A stretch of 64,000 bases of DNA. Source: Chrysomallon squamiferum. Taxonomy: Eukaryota; Mollusca; Gastropoda; Neomphalida; Peltospiridae. This document shows positions 51,014 to 63,801 of the stretch, piece by piece. Location of the stretch: positions 8,978,669 through 9,042,668 of the forward strand of contig CM022679.1 of the NCBI GenBank assembly GCA_012295275.1, written 5' to 3'. The number at the start of each line of letters is the position of its first letter. Position 1 is the first letter of the stretch. The notes beneath the pieces were generated by a model. That model did no database searches. It saw only the letters and a list, made by a program, of their open reading frames with translations, and had not been told where the DNA came from. Made by a program: the position numbers and the translations under genes.

Positions 51014-51763
51014 GCTTCACTTTCTCACAGCGGAATTTATGATTTTCAAACGTTTAGCGTTTTTTTTTTCTTTTTTTTTCTTCTTTTTTTTTCTTCTGTT
51101 TTCTAGACCATACGTGTTTCAGCTTATACTTTAGAAGTAACGGTGATGTGCGATGACAAGAGTGAAAAATAACGCTAGGCGCTCACATAAACTCTAGGTT
51201 ATCGTTTCAAAGACGCCAAGGACAGAGACGGTCCACTGAGCCGATTCTTGGCTCGCACAATAGAAAACTGTCATTTATCGGCCAGTTGAGTGTTTGATTC
51301 TTTACTTATTAGTCGAGAGTAAACTTTTCTCACAAAAGGTATCATGAAAAGCCTCGGCTTGCGGGTGGCGGTTTTTTTTTTTTTTGCTTTAGTATTAAAC
51401 ATCCCAAAGAAAATCGGTGCAAGTGTTTTGTAAAGACCAGTATTTATGAGATTTTGAAACGCTCAGATTGCTGTAAGGAGATAATGTGAAGGGGGTTGAA
51501 GGCAAATAAGCCTAATCTCCCAAATTAATCTCTGTATGTCTTGACTCGATGTCACCAATAAAAAAAAAAAAAAAAAAAAAAAAACCAACAACAACAAACA
51601 AACAAACAAAAATAATAATCTGTTATTTCACGCGGTTCAGGGACTTCGTTGTCAGTACTTAAAATAACATTATCTACTCATTAATTTGATTCTTTATATA
51701 TAATAATAATATTAATAATAACAAAATGATATATATATATATCATTTTGTTTTTGTAGCCTAG

Positions 51764-51915
51764 ATTACTCAAATAATCAAGTCAGTACTTCATAGATATA
51801 TGCATATTTATTTGTAGTAACAGATAAATGGATAGGTTTATATATGTATGTATATGTACGTGCATTAGTGGCTGTGTTGTATCGTTTTATATATGTATGT
51901 ATGTGTGTATACATG

Positions 51916-51962
<47 letters not shown>

Positions 51963-52130
51963 GTATGTAACATTCAGTGCATGCGTATATGTATGCATTG
52001 TTAATTTTTGTATTATTATTATTAATTTTGAATTATTCGCATATATATATATATATATATATATCACTGTATTTGTTTTACTCTGTAACCTAGATTGCTC
52101 AAATAAGGAAGTTAACACTTCATAGATGTA
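51764..52130. repeat. Direct repeat pair, about 40 bp each, offset about 325 bp
   Basis: CCTAGATTACTCAAATAA followed by AGT..ACTTCATAGAT at 51758-51798 recurs, with a few changes, at about 52087-52127. Each copy is followed by ATGTATTTAT-type sequence. The pair looks like two copies of one dispersed repeat end separated by expanded AT microsatellite. Confidence 0.65.
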
Positions 52131-52156
52131 TGTATGTTTATATATGTATTTATATG

Positions 52157-52200
<44 letters not shown>

Positions 52201-52482
52201 CGATAGATGTACAGATAATTAAGACAAAAACCATAATGGTGAAAATAACAATACGATGGATATTTTGTTAACATCCTAGGATGTTCGATTATCAAAGAGA
52301 AAACGTGACTGAAATATACGTTTAGTTTTTATATTCGCTTTCAGACTTAACCCAGGACGAAATAAGCATCTGAGTTTTTCCAGTCGTTTTGTCAAAGACG
52401 ACAGCCCAATAACAAAATAATGGAAATAATTAATTATATAGATCGTATTTGTTTTACATACATACCGACAGATAGAGACGCA

Positions 52483-52574
52483 AACATACATACATACATA
52501 CATACATACATACATACATACATACATACATACATACATACATACATACATAGATACATACATACATACATACA
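52483..52574. repeat. (CATA)n tetranucleotide array
   Basis: About 23 units of CATA with one TAGA interruption. It translates as MYVC repeats on the minus strand. Confidence 0.97.
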
Positions 52575-53452
52575 AAAAAATAATAATACATAATAAAAAG
52601 TAAAAAAAAAAAAAAATAAAAACTAATTCAAAAAAAAAATTTTAAAAAAAGTAATTAAAAATTTAAAAAGGATGAAGAAAACCTGGAAAGTAGAAAGGCA
52701 ATAAAGCGATTTCAGCTGGTTTCTATTTCTCGAAAATTCTTTCTTTATTTTCGAAAATAAAAAGGATTAGTTAGTTTCGTGACATAGAACGTAATAAAAT
52801 GTAAATTAGAAGGTGTAACCTTTCTAGATTAGCAGCATTACATAACAACTAACGTAAAACTGTGGGAATGATGACGCAAAAAGAAACGTCATTGATTTCA
52901 TTAGTGTTGATATAAAAAAGATCGCCAAAATAACGGGAGGGATTTACAACCGACATCATCAATCTTAATTCACGTTGTTCGTAACTCCAGTACGAGGCCT
53001 ATTATATTAAAAAAAATAAAAAATTATAAATCAATGAACCATATTATCTGCAGTATTACCCTTGACAGAAATAACAGTTTTTGACCTAGTACGTTCAGTA
53101 ATCATAATTTCTGAAAATCACTGAAATGAATACTAGTATCAGAGATAAAAAGAAGATAACTCTATACCATAATAATTAATATTCAAGCTTCATTTTCTGT
53201 CTCTTCTTTCTTTCTTTCATTGTTTCTTTCTTTCTTTCTTCTTCTTCTTCTTATTTTATTACTTTATATTTTGGAAAGTACAATTTGTAAATATTTATTT
53301 TAAAACTCAAGTGTATTTACCTAACTATATTGCTTATCTGTTAGGTCACGTAAATCTGTCAACGTTAGGACAGCTATATTTCTAACATTATCTCAGTCTT
53401 TTCATCTAGTTCCTTTATGTTTACGTATTTGTTTTAGCAAAGATCGGTCGCC

Positions 53453-53534
<82 letters not shown>

Positions 53535-53535
53535 A
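53453..53535. repeat. (AAT)n(AAAT)n array
   Basis: AAT trinucleotides followed by AAAT tetranucleotides, with a short AAAAC extension to 53550. Confidence 0.95.
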
Positions 53536-53550
53536 ACAAAACAAAACAAA

Positions 53551-54015
53551 ATAAATAAATTAATTAATTAATAAACCCTGCATTTTAGAAATTGGTTTTA
53601 TACCTGCATTTTAATAAAAATAAATATAATAATAATTATTATGATGATGATGATAACAGCCAAAACTGCAACAGCGGAAGCAACAACAATAACAATAATA
53701 ATAAATACACATGAATATGCATACATATTTTTTTTTTTTTTTTTTTTAAAGTTAAGGGAAGCAGAAAACAAAAATCGAAGAAACAACTGCCTACAAAACA
53801 AAATAATATGTAAATATGGATCATAAAACGAGAATATTTTCTGTTGTTGATTTGATAGGTAAACTCACCCTTTCTAAACACGTTTAAATATATCTTTTAC
53901 CTCCTAGTGAGGTTTTTATTTTTTTTATTCTGCTAGCGAAGAAGTGTCTTCACCTCATATGATGATATATAATATATCGAATATAAGCACTACTTACTAG
54001 GAGGAATAGCCAATT

Positions 54016-54100
<85 letters not shown>

Positions 54101-55421
54101 AAAGAAGAAAAAAAACGTGTAATGAAATATTTAAGGGTTACATCAAAGAAAAAATAAAAGGTTATTATAGAAATTAAAGTTGGTTTTAAAAATTGTTTTA
54201 TTTACATATATATTTATTACTGTTTGTTTTATTTAACAATTTAGGAATAAGAAGTATCTGAATAATTTATAAGCAGGAAGCCGCCTTGTTGTAGGTAGAA
54301 TTATTAAATATACGATATTACACGTTCACCAAGCAAAGCCAGAGTACGCTTAAGAATAAAATAATAAATATGAAGTACACTTAGTGATAAAATGACACAG
54401 AAATTCATTGACGTTAGTTGTGTAGCATGAAGTGATCATATATATAAATATATACACCTTCTCTGTCTACGATCTTCTCGCAGAGAGAAAGAAAAATGAA
54501 AAACCAATCAAGGAGCAAAGGCTGGAATGGAAAAAAAATAATTAAAAAAAAAAAAAAAAAGAAAAAAAAAGTCTGATAGTGTGATCTTATTATTTCTGCA
54601 AAAATATAATGAAATAAATTAAGATGGGTAATAATTTTAAAATATAATAATAATAATAATAATAATAGTGTTAATAGTAATACACTGGTGGCAGTTGTGC
54701 TAATAATGATATTGTTATTGTTATTATTATTATTATTATTATTAGTGGTAGTAGAATAAAGTGATAACAGTAGTGGTAATAATATTAATAGTAATATGAA
54801 CAAGTTTAATCCCAATAATGAATCAAAAAAAAAAAATAATAATAATAAAAAAAAAAATTAAAAAAAAAAAAATTTAAAGTGTAGTCAAAGAATTTTTTTC
54901 TGACCAGTATTTGCTAATATTTACACTTGAATTAAATTATATCCGACCATACCTCTAAACAGATGTAATCGCTTTTCTTATGTCACCAACAAAAGATAAC
55001 CAGACTCTCATAAAGTCAAGTAGGCACCATCGAATATTTGTTCACCACCAAGTTTCAAAATAATATTAATAATTTCAACACTCCCAGGTAAAATATAAAC
55101 CAAATAACAGTATGTTGAATAATTATCATTAAGAATATTAAGCATTCGTTCAGTGTTTGATTATTTATTTTAGAAACAAACAGAATGATATGTCATGTTT
55201 AATATTCTTAAGTCAGATGTATTTGCAATTCCGTATAAGCGAACTGGTGTACTGTTATTTTACAAATTAAATAATCTAGAAGAAAGTATAATAATTTGAT
55301 ATAGATTCAAAACTATTGCAACATAAAATAAAATAAAATAAAATAAAATGAACATTTTTAATATAAATTATTATTATTATTATTATTATTGATGTTGTTC
55401 ATATATATATATATATATATA
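53551..55421. other. Intergenic
   Basis: No gene is supported. Contents are a poly(T) run at 53730-53747, the (GA)n tract at 54018-54097, A-rich runs at 54542-54570 and 54827-54870, ATT and AAT arrays at 54640-54745 and 55371-55390, and AAAAT units at 55326-55347. Confidence 0.5.
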
Positions 55422-55614
55422 GGGATTAAAAATATGTTAATTTATTTCACTGAATTAAATAATTTTTTGAATTTGTTTTTTAAATATTGTTTGTTTATAT
55501 ATGTATGTATGTATACACACACACACATATATATAAACAAACATTAGTAATTAAAACACATTTTTTCTAAATATTACATAATTCAGTGAAACTAGTCAAC
55601 ATATTTTTTACTCC
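55422..55614. repeat. Inverted repeat, about 85-bp arms (MITE-like foldback)
   Basis: Left arm about 55422-55502 (GGGATTAAAAATATGTTAAT, TTTCACTGAATTA, TTTGTTTATATA). Right arm about 55529-55614, whose complement reads GGAGTAAAAAATATGTTGAC, TTTCACTGAATTA, TTTGTTTATATA. The arms are about 75% alike with small indels, and a GTAT/CA microsatellite forms the loop. The decayed arms suggest an old foldback element or MITE. No clear target duplication is seen because AT repeats flank the left end. Confidence 0.65.
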
Positions 55615-55799
55615 TTTGGTGAACGTACATATTGTGTTATTTTCTACTGTGTGTCTGAGACAATTACAACAGCAAACCTTGTAACAGTATCATAAAATAT
55701 TTTAATCTGTTCATACATACAGCGTGCACCAGCATGGAATAATTACAGTAATAAATAATTGAAATATAATAAAATGAGAAACTAAATTTGTTTACAAAG

Positions 55800-55919
<120 letters not shown>

Positions 55920-56424
55920 TTCTGTTTCTCTACCATTCTTTCTCTCTTCGTTTCTTCTTACATTTTTATCATCTTCCTTCCTTTTTATCTTCGCTCTCAC
56001 TCATCAGAAAATTTCTTCTTCAGTTTTTCAAAACAATGTTTAGAACAAATTATATATTTAAAAATGAATAAACTTCATCAGCCAGTTTTGTTTTTTTTTT
56101 TTCTCATTTCTTTTTTTTTCAGTACTGAAAAAAAAAAAAAAACATCATTCCATGTATTTTATTTTGAACTGTCCTTTACAATAAAATTACTTAGAATGAA
56201 AACTGCTGATGAAAATGTTACGTTTTTTAAAAAAATATCACAGAGTTCTTTTCTTCAACATAGAGATGTTAAAAAAAAAAAAAAATAATAATAAATCCAT
56301 AATAATCCAGGCATTTCTTTGGAATTAAAACGCCGCAATGATAAATAAATAAATAAATAAATAAACAAATAAACATAAAACGCACCAGTGTTTTGAACTC
56401 TCCGTCCTCGATAACTTTTTCAGT

Positions 56425-58043
56425 TCATCTAGAATTGTTATTGGATTCAATGTAACCGAATCTGTGTTGAGACGACATGCTAGTGGAAGATGCGTGACTG
56501 GCGGACTTTCTCTTCTTCTTGGAACCAGTGCGTTTGGGTGTTTTGTCTCTGAACGAGCGACTGTGAGCTGCGGATGTGTTTGAACTCTCGCTGGACGCGT
56601 TGTCGACGTTGGCGCTCAGATCAATCTCCGACAAGACGCTCTTGTTGAACGGCTGCTGAACGTGTGCGGTCCTCGCCCTTTCCGAGTCCGTGCGAGGCGT
56701 GTTAGGAGGGCAAGGCGTGGTCTCTTTGTGACGGAACAGGTTACACACGGGACAGTCCGTGCACGAATTGCTCGGTTTGGGAATCGGGTCGAGCTTCGTT
56801 TTCGAAGTCGTCACCAGTTTAGGGAAAGCACCATTCTCACCGTTTCGGATAACCAGATCATTTGAAAAATCGTTTGGAAGTCGAATCGATGAACCTTTGA
56901 CGAGACCTTTTGGCTTTGCCTTTTGAAAACTGGGATGTAGTTGTTGAACACAGTCTTTTTTTATCACCGTTACCGGACTTTTTTGAGCACCGTCAGCTAC
57001 CTCATCTCCGTTGCTGTTATTGGGCCACTGCTGTGGTATATCAGAAGATCTGTCGCTGGTGTTGTTTGTCTGAGCACTCTTCTTTCTCTTTGACGATATT
57101 TCTGAATTCGAACAGTCGGATGCGTCGGAATCGTCCAGCGTTATACTTTCCGCGAAATCTCGGGTCGTGCCGAGAGTGGCAGCAGACGACAGTCTGTTAG
57201 CCATTATCGAAGCTTTTTCGTCGTCTTCAGAACTGTAATATTCGTCTTCAGAATCGATAGTAATATCCTCTCTTACCGAATCGCTTTTTGATGGAACCAT
57301 CGACTTTTCGTCCGCGACGGATTCCAATTTCAAATCACCTTTATTAATCAACGGACGTGACGTGAAATTTTCTCTCGCTGATTCATTATTAAACACAACC
57401 CTTTTAGACGTCGATCTGTTTGTTCCCCTGTTGTTAATGGCGAATTGCTATAACTGTTGAGATCTTTCAAACTCTGCCCGGGCGTTTTAAACTGATAATT
57501 AATGATGCCTGCAGCTTTAGTGGTATTACGACCCACGTCAATAATTTTTCTTAACGACTTTCTCGTCGTCTCGAGAGCTTTATTTTCCTCTGTCTCATTA
57601 CCGTGAGTTTCTAGATTGATTTTCAACATGGGCAATTGAATCACTCGCTTACAGCAATTATGTTGAGATTTCGTATCTTGATTGGTCCTCGCTGCCACCA
57701 GTTTGTATTTGTTCTCGAACATTTGGCACTTCGAGAGATGCGATCCTGCGCACTGAACGTCCGGTAAGGAGGTAACGTCATTCGAGACCCTGTCCACGTA
57801 GACGTCCGTGCTAGGTGTGTCCTGCGACATCGCTAGAAACCGTTCCACTCTCTCCACATCCGAAAACTGCTCTAATTCATTGTATAACATTCGAATATCT
57901 CTGTCACAACAACTGGATTCCGAACGAACAGTTCCCAGAGGTCGGAAATTACTGTACAGTATTTTGGCTTGAGGTGCATACTTCGAGTACAAGAGTTTGA
58001 GAGGGCTGTCTTCCAAAGACACATTATGCTGATTAACTGGCAT
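56425..58043 (-). CDS. Unrecognised intronless protein, orphan gene 4 (one-base frame change)
   Basis: I do not recognise this gene. It starts at ATG 58043 (A at -3). The first frame gives 231 residues and closes at 57348. The second frame, open well upstream of 57396, continues 323 or more residues to TAG at 56425. One extra G in the G4 run (plus C4 at 57425-57428) would join them into about 539 residues. The part after the junction holds KRVVF (57391-57405), a textbook PP1-docking RVxF motif. It also has acidic Ser/Asp clusters (DSEDEYYSSEDDE), a CTDCPVC cysteine cluster and a basic tail (TPKRTGSKKKRKS). The first part holds VIQLPMLKINLE. No membrane or signal segment is seen. GC and CpG content is far above the flanks. 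The break is most simply an assembly indel or a recent mutation. Confidence 0.65.
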
Positions 58044-59680
58044 GTTTTGTCAATAACTATGTCATCACTTTGTGTCGTTATTCAAAGAGTTCGCTGGAGG
58101 CGACAAAAGGTCTTTGTGCTGCACCTTTCTTATTAATCTGTTTCCTTCAGCGTACGCTAGACTTTCTTTTATCGCTACCATATCCAAGGCGCAATCATTT
58201 ACCAGCCTGGCACAGTTAAATATTTCGTATTGCCTTAAATACATTTCTTTTTGTCAGCACACTGAAAGAGTTTTGCGCACCTTTCAAAAAGATTTTATTT
58301 ATGGTATATTCAGTAGTTGTTTCCACCTCCCATTTACGAACCTCAAGCTTTTCAAGAAATGTTACACCACAAAAAAACACATTATGGCCAATCACCATGG
58401 GAAGTATTTAACACTGTACTGCAGACATATATAATGCGTTATAAATACATTCGTGTGATATACGAACGCATAATTATCGTCCTCGAGTCTGTTCATTGAA
58501 TTCAAATAGTTTGTTTTTATTGCCACTGATTATAGTTTTCTTTCAAAGCTGTTTATCAGACGTGTTTTTTGTATTTCTTTCGATCCTGTTGCTGCTGAAA
58601 TAAATTTTCAAGAAACAGTTAATAGTCCCAGCATCTAAAATGTCATCAGTTTATATTTCATATTCCTAAACAGTTTCGAGATAACAATACTCCTCCGCGA
58701 ATACAGTTTGAATAAATAGCAAACATCCTTTTTAACCATAAAGTTTTATATAAATACATATATTAAAAATAAAAAACATTATATTTCTTTTTAATTAAAA
58801 ATAATTGTTTAAAAACTGATTTGAATGTCTATTTTCTTACTTGTTTTTAAAAGCAAAAAAAAGGTATGTCTTGTGAAACGATACACTCACTCATGACACC
58901 CTACCTATGTCAGCTGAACTCGTTTTCCAGTTGTGGATATTTCATCCACTAATCCGTTAGTACAGCATGCACGATTTAAAGTCTCGACTGTGGGATTAAC
59001 CTAGGTATGAGCCATTTGATATTGTTGCAATCAACTCTGGCATTATTAACTCCTGGAGATTATTTACTGTAACCCTTTCATACACAAATAGTGGACGTTT
59101 ATCGTAGCACCACCTCTGGATTCAGACCAAATCGTTAATAAACTTAAGATTACCGATGTTACGTAATGGGAAAACTATTTAAAGACATCCTATCCTGTTC
59201 GCTGGTATCATAAAGTCATAACAGCTTATGGTGAAAGGTTTCCATATGTGGAAAAATTTCATAAACAGAAACCCGTCATTGTGAGCAACCAATATGCTAA
59301 ACATCATTGAATAATGACACATCAGTAATAATACAGTGGTGTGTGTGGGAGGGGGGGGGAGAAGAAAATAATAATAGCCCTCAGGTTAACCATTTCAATA
59401 TCGTCAGAAATTTACAATTCGCTTTACTGCACATTCTCCTTAAAATTAGAACTTATGAAAATATTCAAATCAGTTAATAAAATCATCTTAAAAATAAGAT
59501 GAAATATTAACTAAAGATGAAGCCCGTAATAAATCAATAAATCAATAAATAAATAAATAAATAAATAACATAAAGTTTTTATCGGTTTGATAATATTCAG
59601 TGTTATAAATAAAATTATATCATTACATTCTAAAAAAAAAACTCTCTACAGTTATAGATTAATGAGAAGTCAAACATACC
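58044..59680. other. Intergenic upstream of orphan gene 4
   Basis: Probable promoter side of orphan gene 4 and otherwise unremarkable. The plus-strand open frame 58072-58434 begins with GTG rather than ATG and has no recognisable features. AAAT units occur at 59541-59568. Confidence 0.45.
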
Positions 59681-59699
59681 CTTTCTTTTTCAAAGAAGA

Positions 59700-60880
59700 A
59701 AAGTAAGTATAACGGAAACAACAATATTTCGCTATTAACACACTCAAGATGTCCGCATCAAACCTATACGCAACTGAGGAAACAATCATAAGAATATTCC
59801 ATGTTAATAACTAAAAAAAAATACTTCAGTTTTATATCTGTTTTTGAAAAGAAATAAATAATGTCACTGTTAATAATCCACTTGATGTCAAAACGATAAA
59901 GCAGACGAAGAAACAACCAAACAACAGTATTTCATTGATAACAATCTAGTATATGTCAAATAAGAACAGCAATTCAGAAAAACAACAATATTTCATTGTT
60001 AATAATCCAATCAGTGACAAAGTAGAACAGCAATATAAAAAAAAGCAACAATATTTTTCACAATTAAATAATCCACTCCGTGTCAAAAGAAGTGCAGAAA
60101 GTTGACGTATCTTTAAATCAAAGAAATCATCACTGTTGAAAATTTACTTGAAGATTTACAGTGTCACAGCGATAGAACAGCTGTAGAAAATACAAAAACA
60201 ACAATATTACACAGATAATAGTCCATTATATGTCAATGCGACACAGCGATAGCAAAAAAAACAACAACAAAAAAACCAGGAATATTTCACAATTAAATAA
60301 TCCATCCAGTATCAGAGGAAGTGTAGTGTAGAAACTTGACATATCTTCAAATCAAAGAAATCATCACTGTTGAAGATTTACAATGCAGAGTTACAGTGTT
60401 AAAGGCATATAATGGCTGCAAGAAAAAAACAAATAACAATATTCCACAGTTAATCATTTACACAGTGCGATATTTCATTGTTAACAGTCCATTATATTTC
60501 AAAGCGACACAGTGGTCAGGGAAACTATAAAAATAGCAATATTTAACTATGAATAAGTCACAAAATGTCAAAGCGAATAAATCAGCTATAGAAATGAATA
60601 ATTTTTTTAATTAATTTATTTTTTTAAATCAGTTATTAATAATTTTCGCAACATACCATTGTTAAAGCGATAGATATAAACAAAACAACCACATTTCACT
60701 ATTAACAGTCCAATCAATTTTAAACCTATGCAGGAGCTGAAAAAAAAAAAAAAAAAAAAAAAGAACAATATTTCACCGTTAATAATCCATTTGATGCCAA
60801 AGTGGCTGCAAAATTTTCACTTACAACTTTGAATCAAAGAAACCATCACTGCTGAAAATTTACTATGCAAGTGTTATCTG
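59700..60880. repeat. Degenerate satellite-like repeat, about 60-65-bp subunits and about 230-bp higher period
   Basis: Divergent tandem copies share AACAACAATATTTCAcTGTT, then AATAATCCA, a GTCAAAGCGA-type block and AGCAGCTATAGAAA. Larger blocks starting CAATTAAATAATCCA recur at about 60063 and 60287 with AAATCAAAGAAATCATCACT in the same relative place; a third, partial copy of the latter is near 60831. The copies are diverged enough that the array is old. Confidence 0.75.
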
Positions 60881-61602
60881 TCTGAGAAATCAGTCTACTC
60901 CGCGTAGAAACAAGTAGATGATTAAATGTCTGTCGGGTTAAGTGGAATGACTCCATTTAACTTTCACGTTGTCAGGCAACTATCCTAACCCCAGAGAATG
61001 AAGTAATTTGTGTGTTCGTGTAAAATAGCAACAGTCCCGCAAATAAAATCAACAAAATATGCCCAATGGGATATATAGAGACAGACAAACACATACAGAT
61101 ATACATTCACAAAAATACACGCACACCTTCACAAAGCGAGAAATAGACACGCACACTAATTGTTTTATATAAGTTAATGTATTCCTTATAAATTTTATGA
61201 CATGTCTTAGGTTTTCTTACATTTGAAGAATATAGTTTTTGGGTTGTTTTTTTTTCATTTAATTGTGATACTGTTGAATTATTCAGATTTATTTTATATT
61301 ATTAAAGAAAACTATTAGGCCTATGTTTAATTATAGTAATGGCAAAATCAATAATAACTATGATATTTTATCACCACACTTAATTATCAGAAAATAAGTC
61401 CAGCTTGCGATTTACTCAGAAGCCATTGTGCCATTTATTGTTCGGATACCACAGATAAGTATGTTGTGAGACTACGCACATGAATTATTTCCCTTGGTGG
61501 GACTTTTCTGATTCCAAGGCAAAGAAAAGTTCTCTCCCTCAGGAAATTTAGAACCGATACACGCATGTAGAAACAGAAAACTGACAGATCATTCCCATTA
61601 AA
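60881..61602. other. Region upstream of the right-hand gene
   Basis: No open frame of note. A less AT-rich part at 61420-61600 directly precedes the first coding exon and probably contains its 5' UTR and promoter. Confidence 0.4.
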
Positions 61603-62537
61603 ATGGGCAATAACCCCAGCAGCGATAGCGAAGATGAAGGACATGTTGACAACAAACAGGTTTTATATAGCATAATGTTTTCGGGGATGGAGGTATCTAG
61701 ATTTGTTTCAGTCCACTGGTGATTCACTGGTTGGACTTAGACTAACTAGGCAGAGATTAAGTATTACAGCAAATAAATAATATGATGATTCACCGCATTA
61801 CATCTACATGAAGTAAAATTTCAGATAAGGCATATGATAATCATATTATCTAAAAATTATAAAACACAGCCAAAACCTTTATTGAATCAAAATGTAATAT
61901 CAATAAAGTGTATTCATTTAATGATTTATAGAAGTTATTATTCATTCTTGCATGACATTCCATCATAACAAATCTCACCACCTCCAGTTAAAACATTTCA
62001 ATACGTGAATATAATCACTGACTGCTTAAAGTATGTAATAACTAAATAGATGTCATAAATATTTTTTCATATACCATTATTGTAAATTAAATAATAATAA
62101 AAATAATAATAATAATAATTACAATAATATTAATGTTGTTTTTGTTATTTAAATATTAATTTTTAATAAAAGTCAACCATCAAATTCAATGTATTTTAAA
62201 CAAGCAATTTATTTGATGTCTATTACAGAATAAGTATTTTATTTTTACTGTAGGTTATTTTAAAAATGTTTAATATTATAATAGCTCATACTGTTACACT
62301 TCATCTATTAGTTTGGATAATAGTGTGTGATATAACAACAAATTAAAAATAACTGATATTAATTATTGAATTTATCAAATGAACAATATTTCATTGTGAT
62401 AAATAAATTATTACTGTTATATATATATGAATGAAATATGTTTTGGTAAAATATTTTTTATTATTAATTTTGTTGAGGGGTGTATGTGTATTTAGTGATG
62501 TTTTATGTTATAAATTGAATCATATTTCGTTACTATA

Positions 62538-62570
<33 letters not shown>

Positions 62571-63351
62571 ACAAAAAAACAATAACAAAAACAATTTTTT
62601 TTGCTGAACCAGAAACGTATAAGATAATATCAAGGATAAATATTTTTATTTATAACATATACTTCTTTTATAAATTTATATTGAAGTTTATATTTTATTA
62701 GATATTAGTGATTAAAACTTTATATTGCTAAACTTAGATCTAAATTTATTTATTATTTTTCATTACATTCAGATAGATGATGGCTTTTCAGACAGTGATA
62801 CAGAACCAGGTAAGATAATAATTCTTCTGTTTTCAATTTCATTACCTAAATTAAACATTCAATTAAATATATACAGTGGCATTTCTCCTTCTATTGCAGA
62901 ATATTCATTTATTATTGTTATTATTATTATTATTATTATTATATGTTTATAATATTCTATAAAACTCAAAACTGTTTTAATTTATGATTTTTTCTTTTTC
63001 TTTTTAGTATAGTTTTACCACAGATGTAGTAAATGTAAATGTTTAAATTATGTGTCAATTATAGATTTGCTTGCATTCATTTATATATATGTGTGTATAT
63101 ATATTTATAGATGTATATATTATATACATATACATACATATATATATATATATTGAATGTTAATTTTGGTTTGGTTCTAGTTGACAAAGAGACATCACCT
63201 TTAACTGATCTCCATGCTTTGTTTTCTGAACCCAACATCCTCAGAAGTGTTGCTGCAAAAATCAAGTTAGTTTTTTTTTTTTTTTCTCAAACATTAGGTA
63301 AAAAGAAAAGAAAATATGAATTATAACGCTTTGTAATAATTATTATTACTA

Positions 63352-63398
<47 letters not shown>

Positions 63399-63801
63399 GT
63401 TATTATTATTATTAATTAGTTAGTTAGTTTTATTATTTTTAGTTAGTTTTATTATTTTATTTTTTTTTTTTTTCATATTTATTAGTTAGACTCATTGTTA
63501 TGTATCACATTTTTAATTCTATAATTAAATGTTTTGTTTACAATTTACATCTGTTAAAAATTATTTCCTTCTTGAATTTTTAAGTAAAAATTACTATTTA
63601 ATAAAATAATAATAAACAGTGTACTATTTAAAAAAAAAAAAAATTTTTTAATAAAATAATAATAATAATAAAACATTTGTAAAATAATGGTTAGTATAAT
63701 TTTGAACATTTGATTACAGAGAAAAGATACCTGAAAATGTCATACACCAGCATCATGGTCATATTATGCGATGGCTTCGAGAAAGACCTGATCGACTGGA
63801 G
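61603..63801 (+). CDS. Unrecognised gene with predicted N-myristoylation signal, 5' part
   Basis: Four coding exons join in frame: 61603-61659, 62773-62809, 63181-63265 and 63720-63801 (donor GTATTT). The gene leaves the window. Exon 1 reads MGNNPSSDSEDEGHVDNKQ. Gly2 with Ser at positions 6 and 7 fits an N-myristoylation signal, which would put the protein on membranes. Exon 2 is acidic (DDGFSDSDTEP). Exons 3 and 4 look globular: PLTDLHALFSEPNILRSVAAK, then EKIPENVIHQHHGHIMRWLR. The 87 residues match no family I can name. Phases agree at all three junctions, and a real protein is likely, but the exon 1 donor (GTTTTA) is non-consensus, so exon 1 is the least certain part. Confidence 0.6.
61660..62772 (+). 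other. Intron 1 of the right-hand gene
   Basis: AT-rich, with AAT runs at 62089-62118 and 62540-62568. No exon is seen inside. The following introns 62810-63180 and 63266-63719 are similar. Confidence 0.5.
63349..63398. repeat. (CTA)n trinucleotide array
   Basis: About 16 CTA units in intron 3 of the right-hand gene, followed by ATT units. Confidence 0.95.

Larger units (their letters stand above)
50129..53450. other. Intergenic upstream of orphan gene 3
   Basis: Less AT-rich patches at 50750-50940 and 51120-51420 have no long frame and may be regulatory. Otherwise it holds ATT (50968-51012), poly(T) and poly(A) (51061-51100, 51560-51583) and a large AT/GTAT region (51720-52200). The CATA array and a perfect palindrome at 51724-51750 are listed separately. 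Confidence 0.5.

Noticed and set aside
51777-52575. Minus-strand frames of 172 and 99 residues with YIYIY and MYVC repeats
   Set aside because: They are AT and CATA microsatellite translations. The repeated YEVLT piece comes from the direct repeat pair.
58072-58434. 120-residue plus-strand frame upstream of orphan gene 4
   Set aside because: It starts at GTG, not ATG, lacks splice sites at either end and has ordinary flanking composition.
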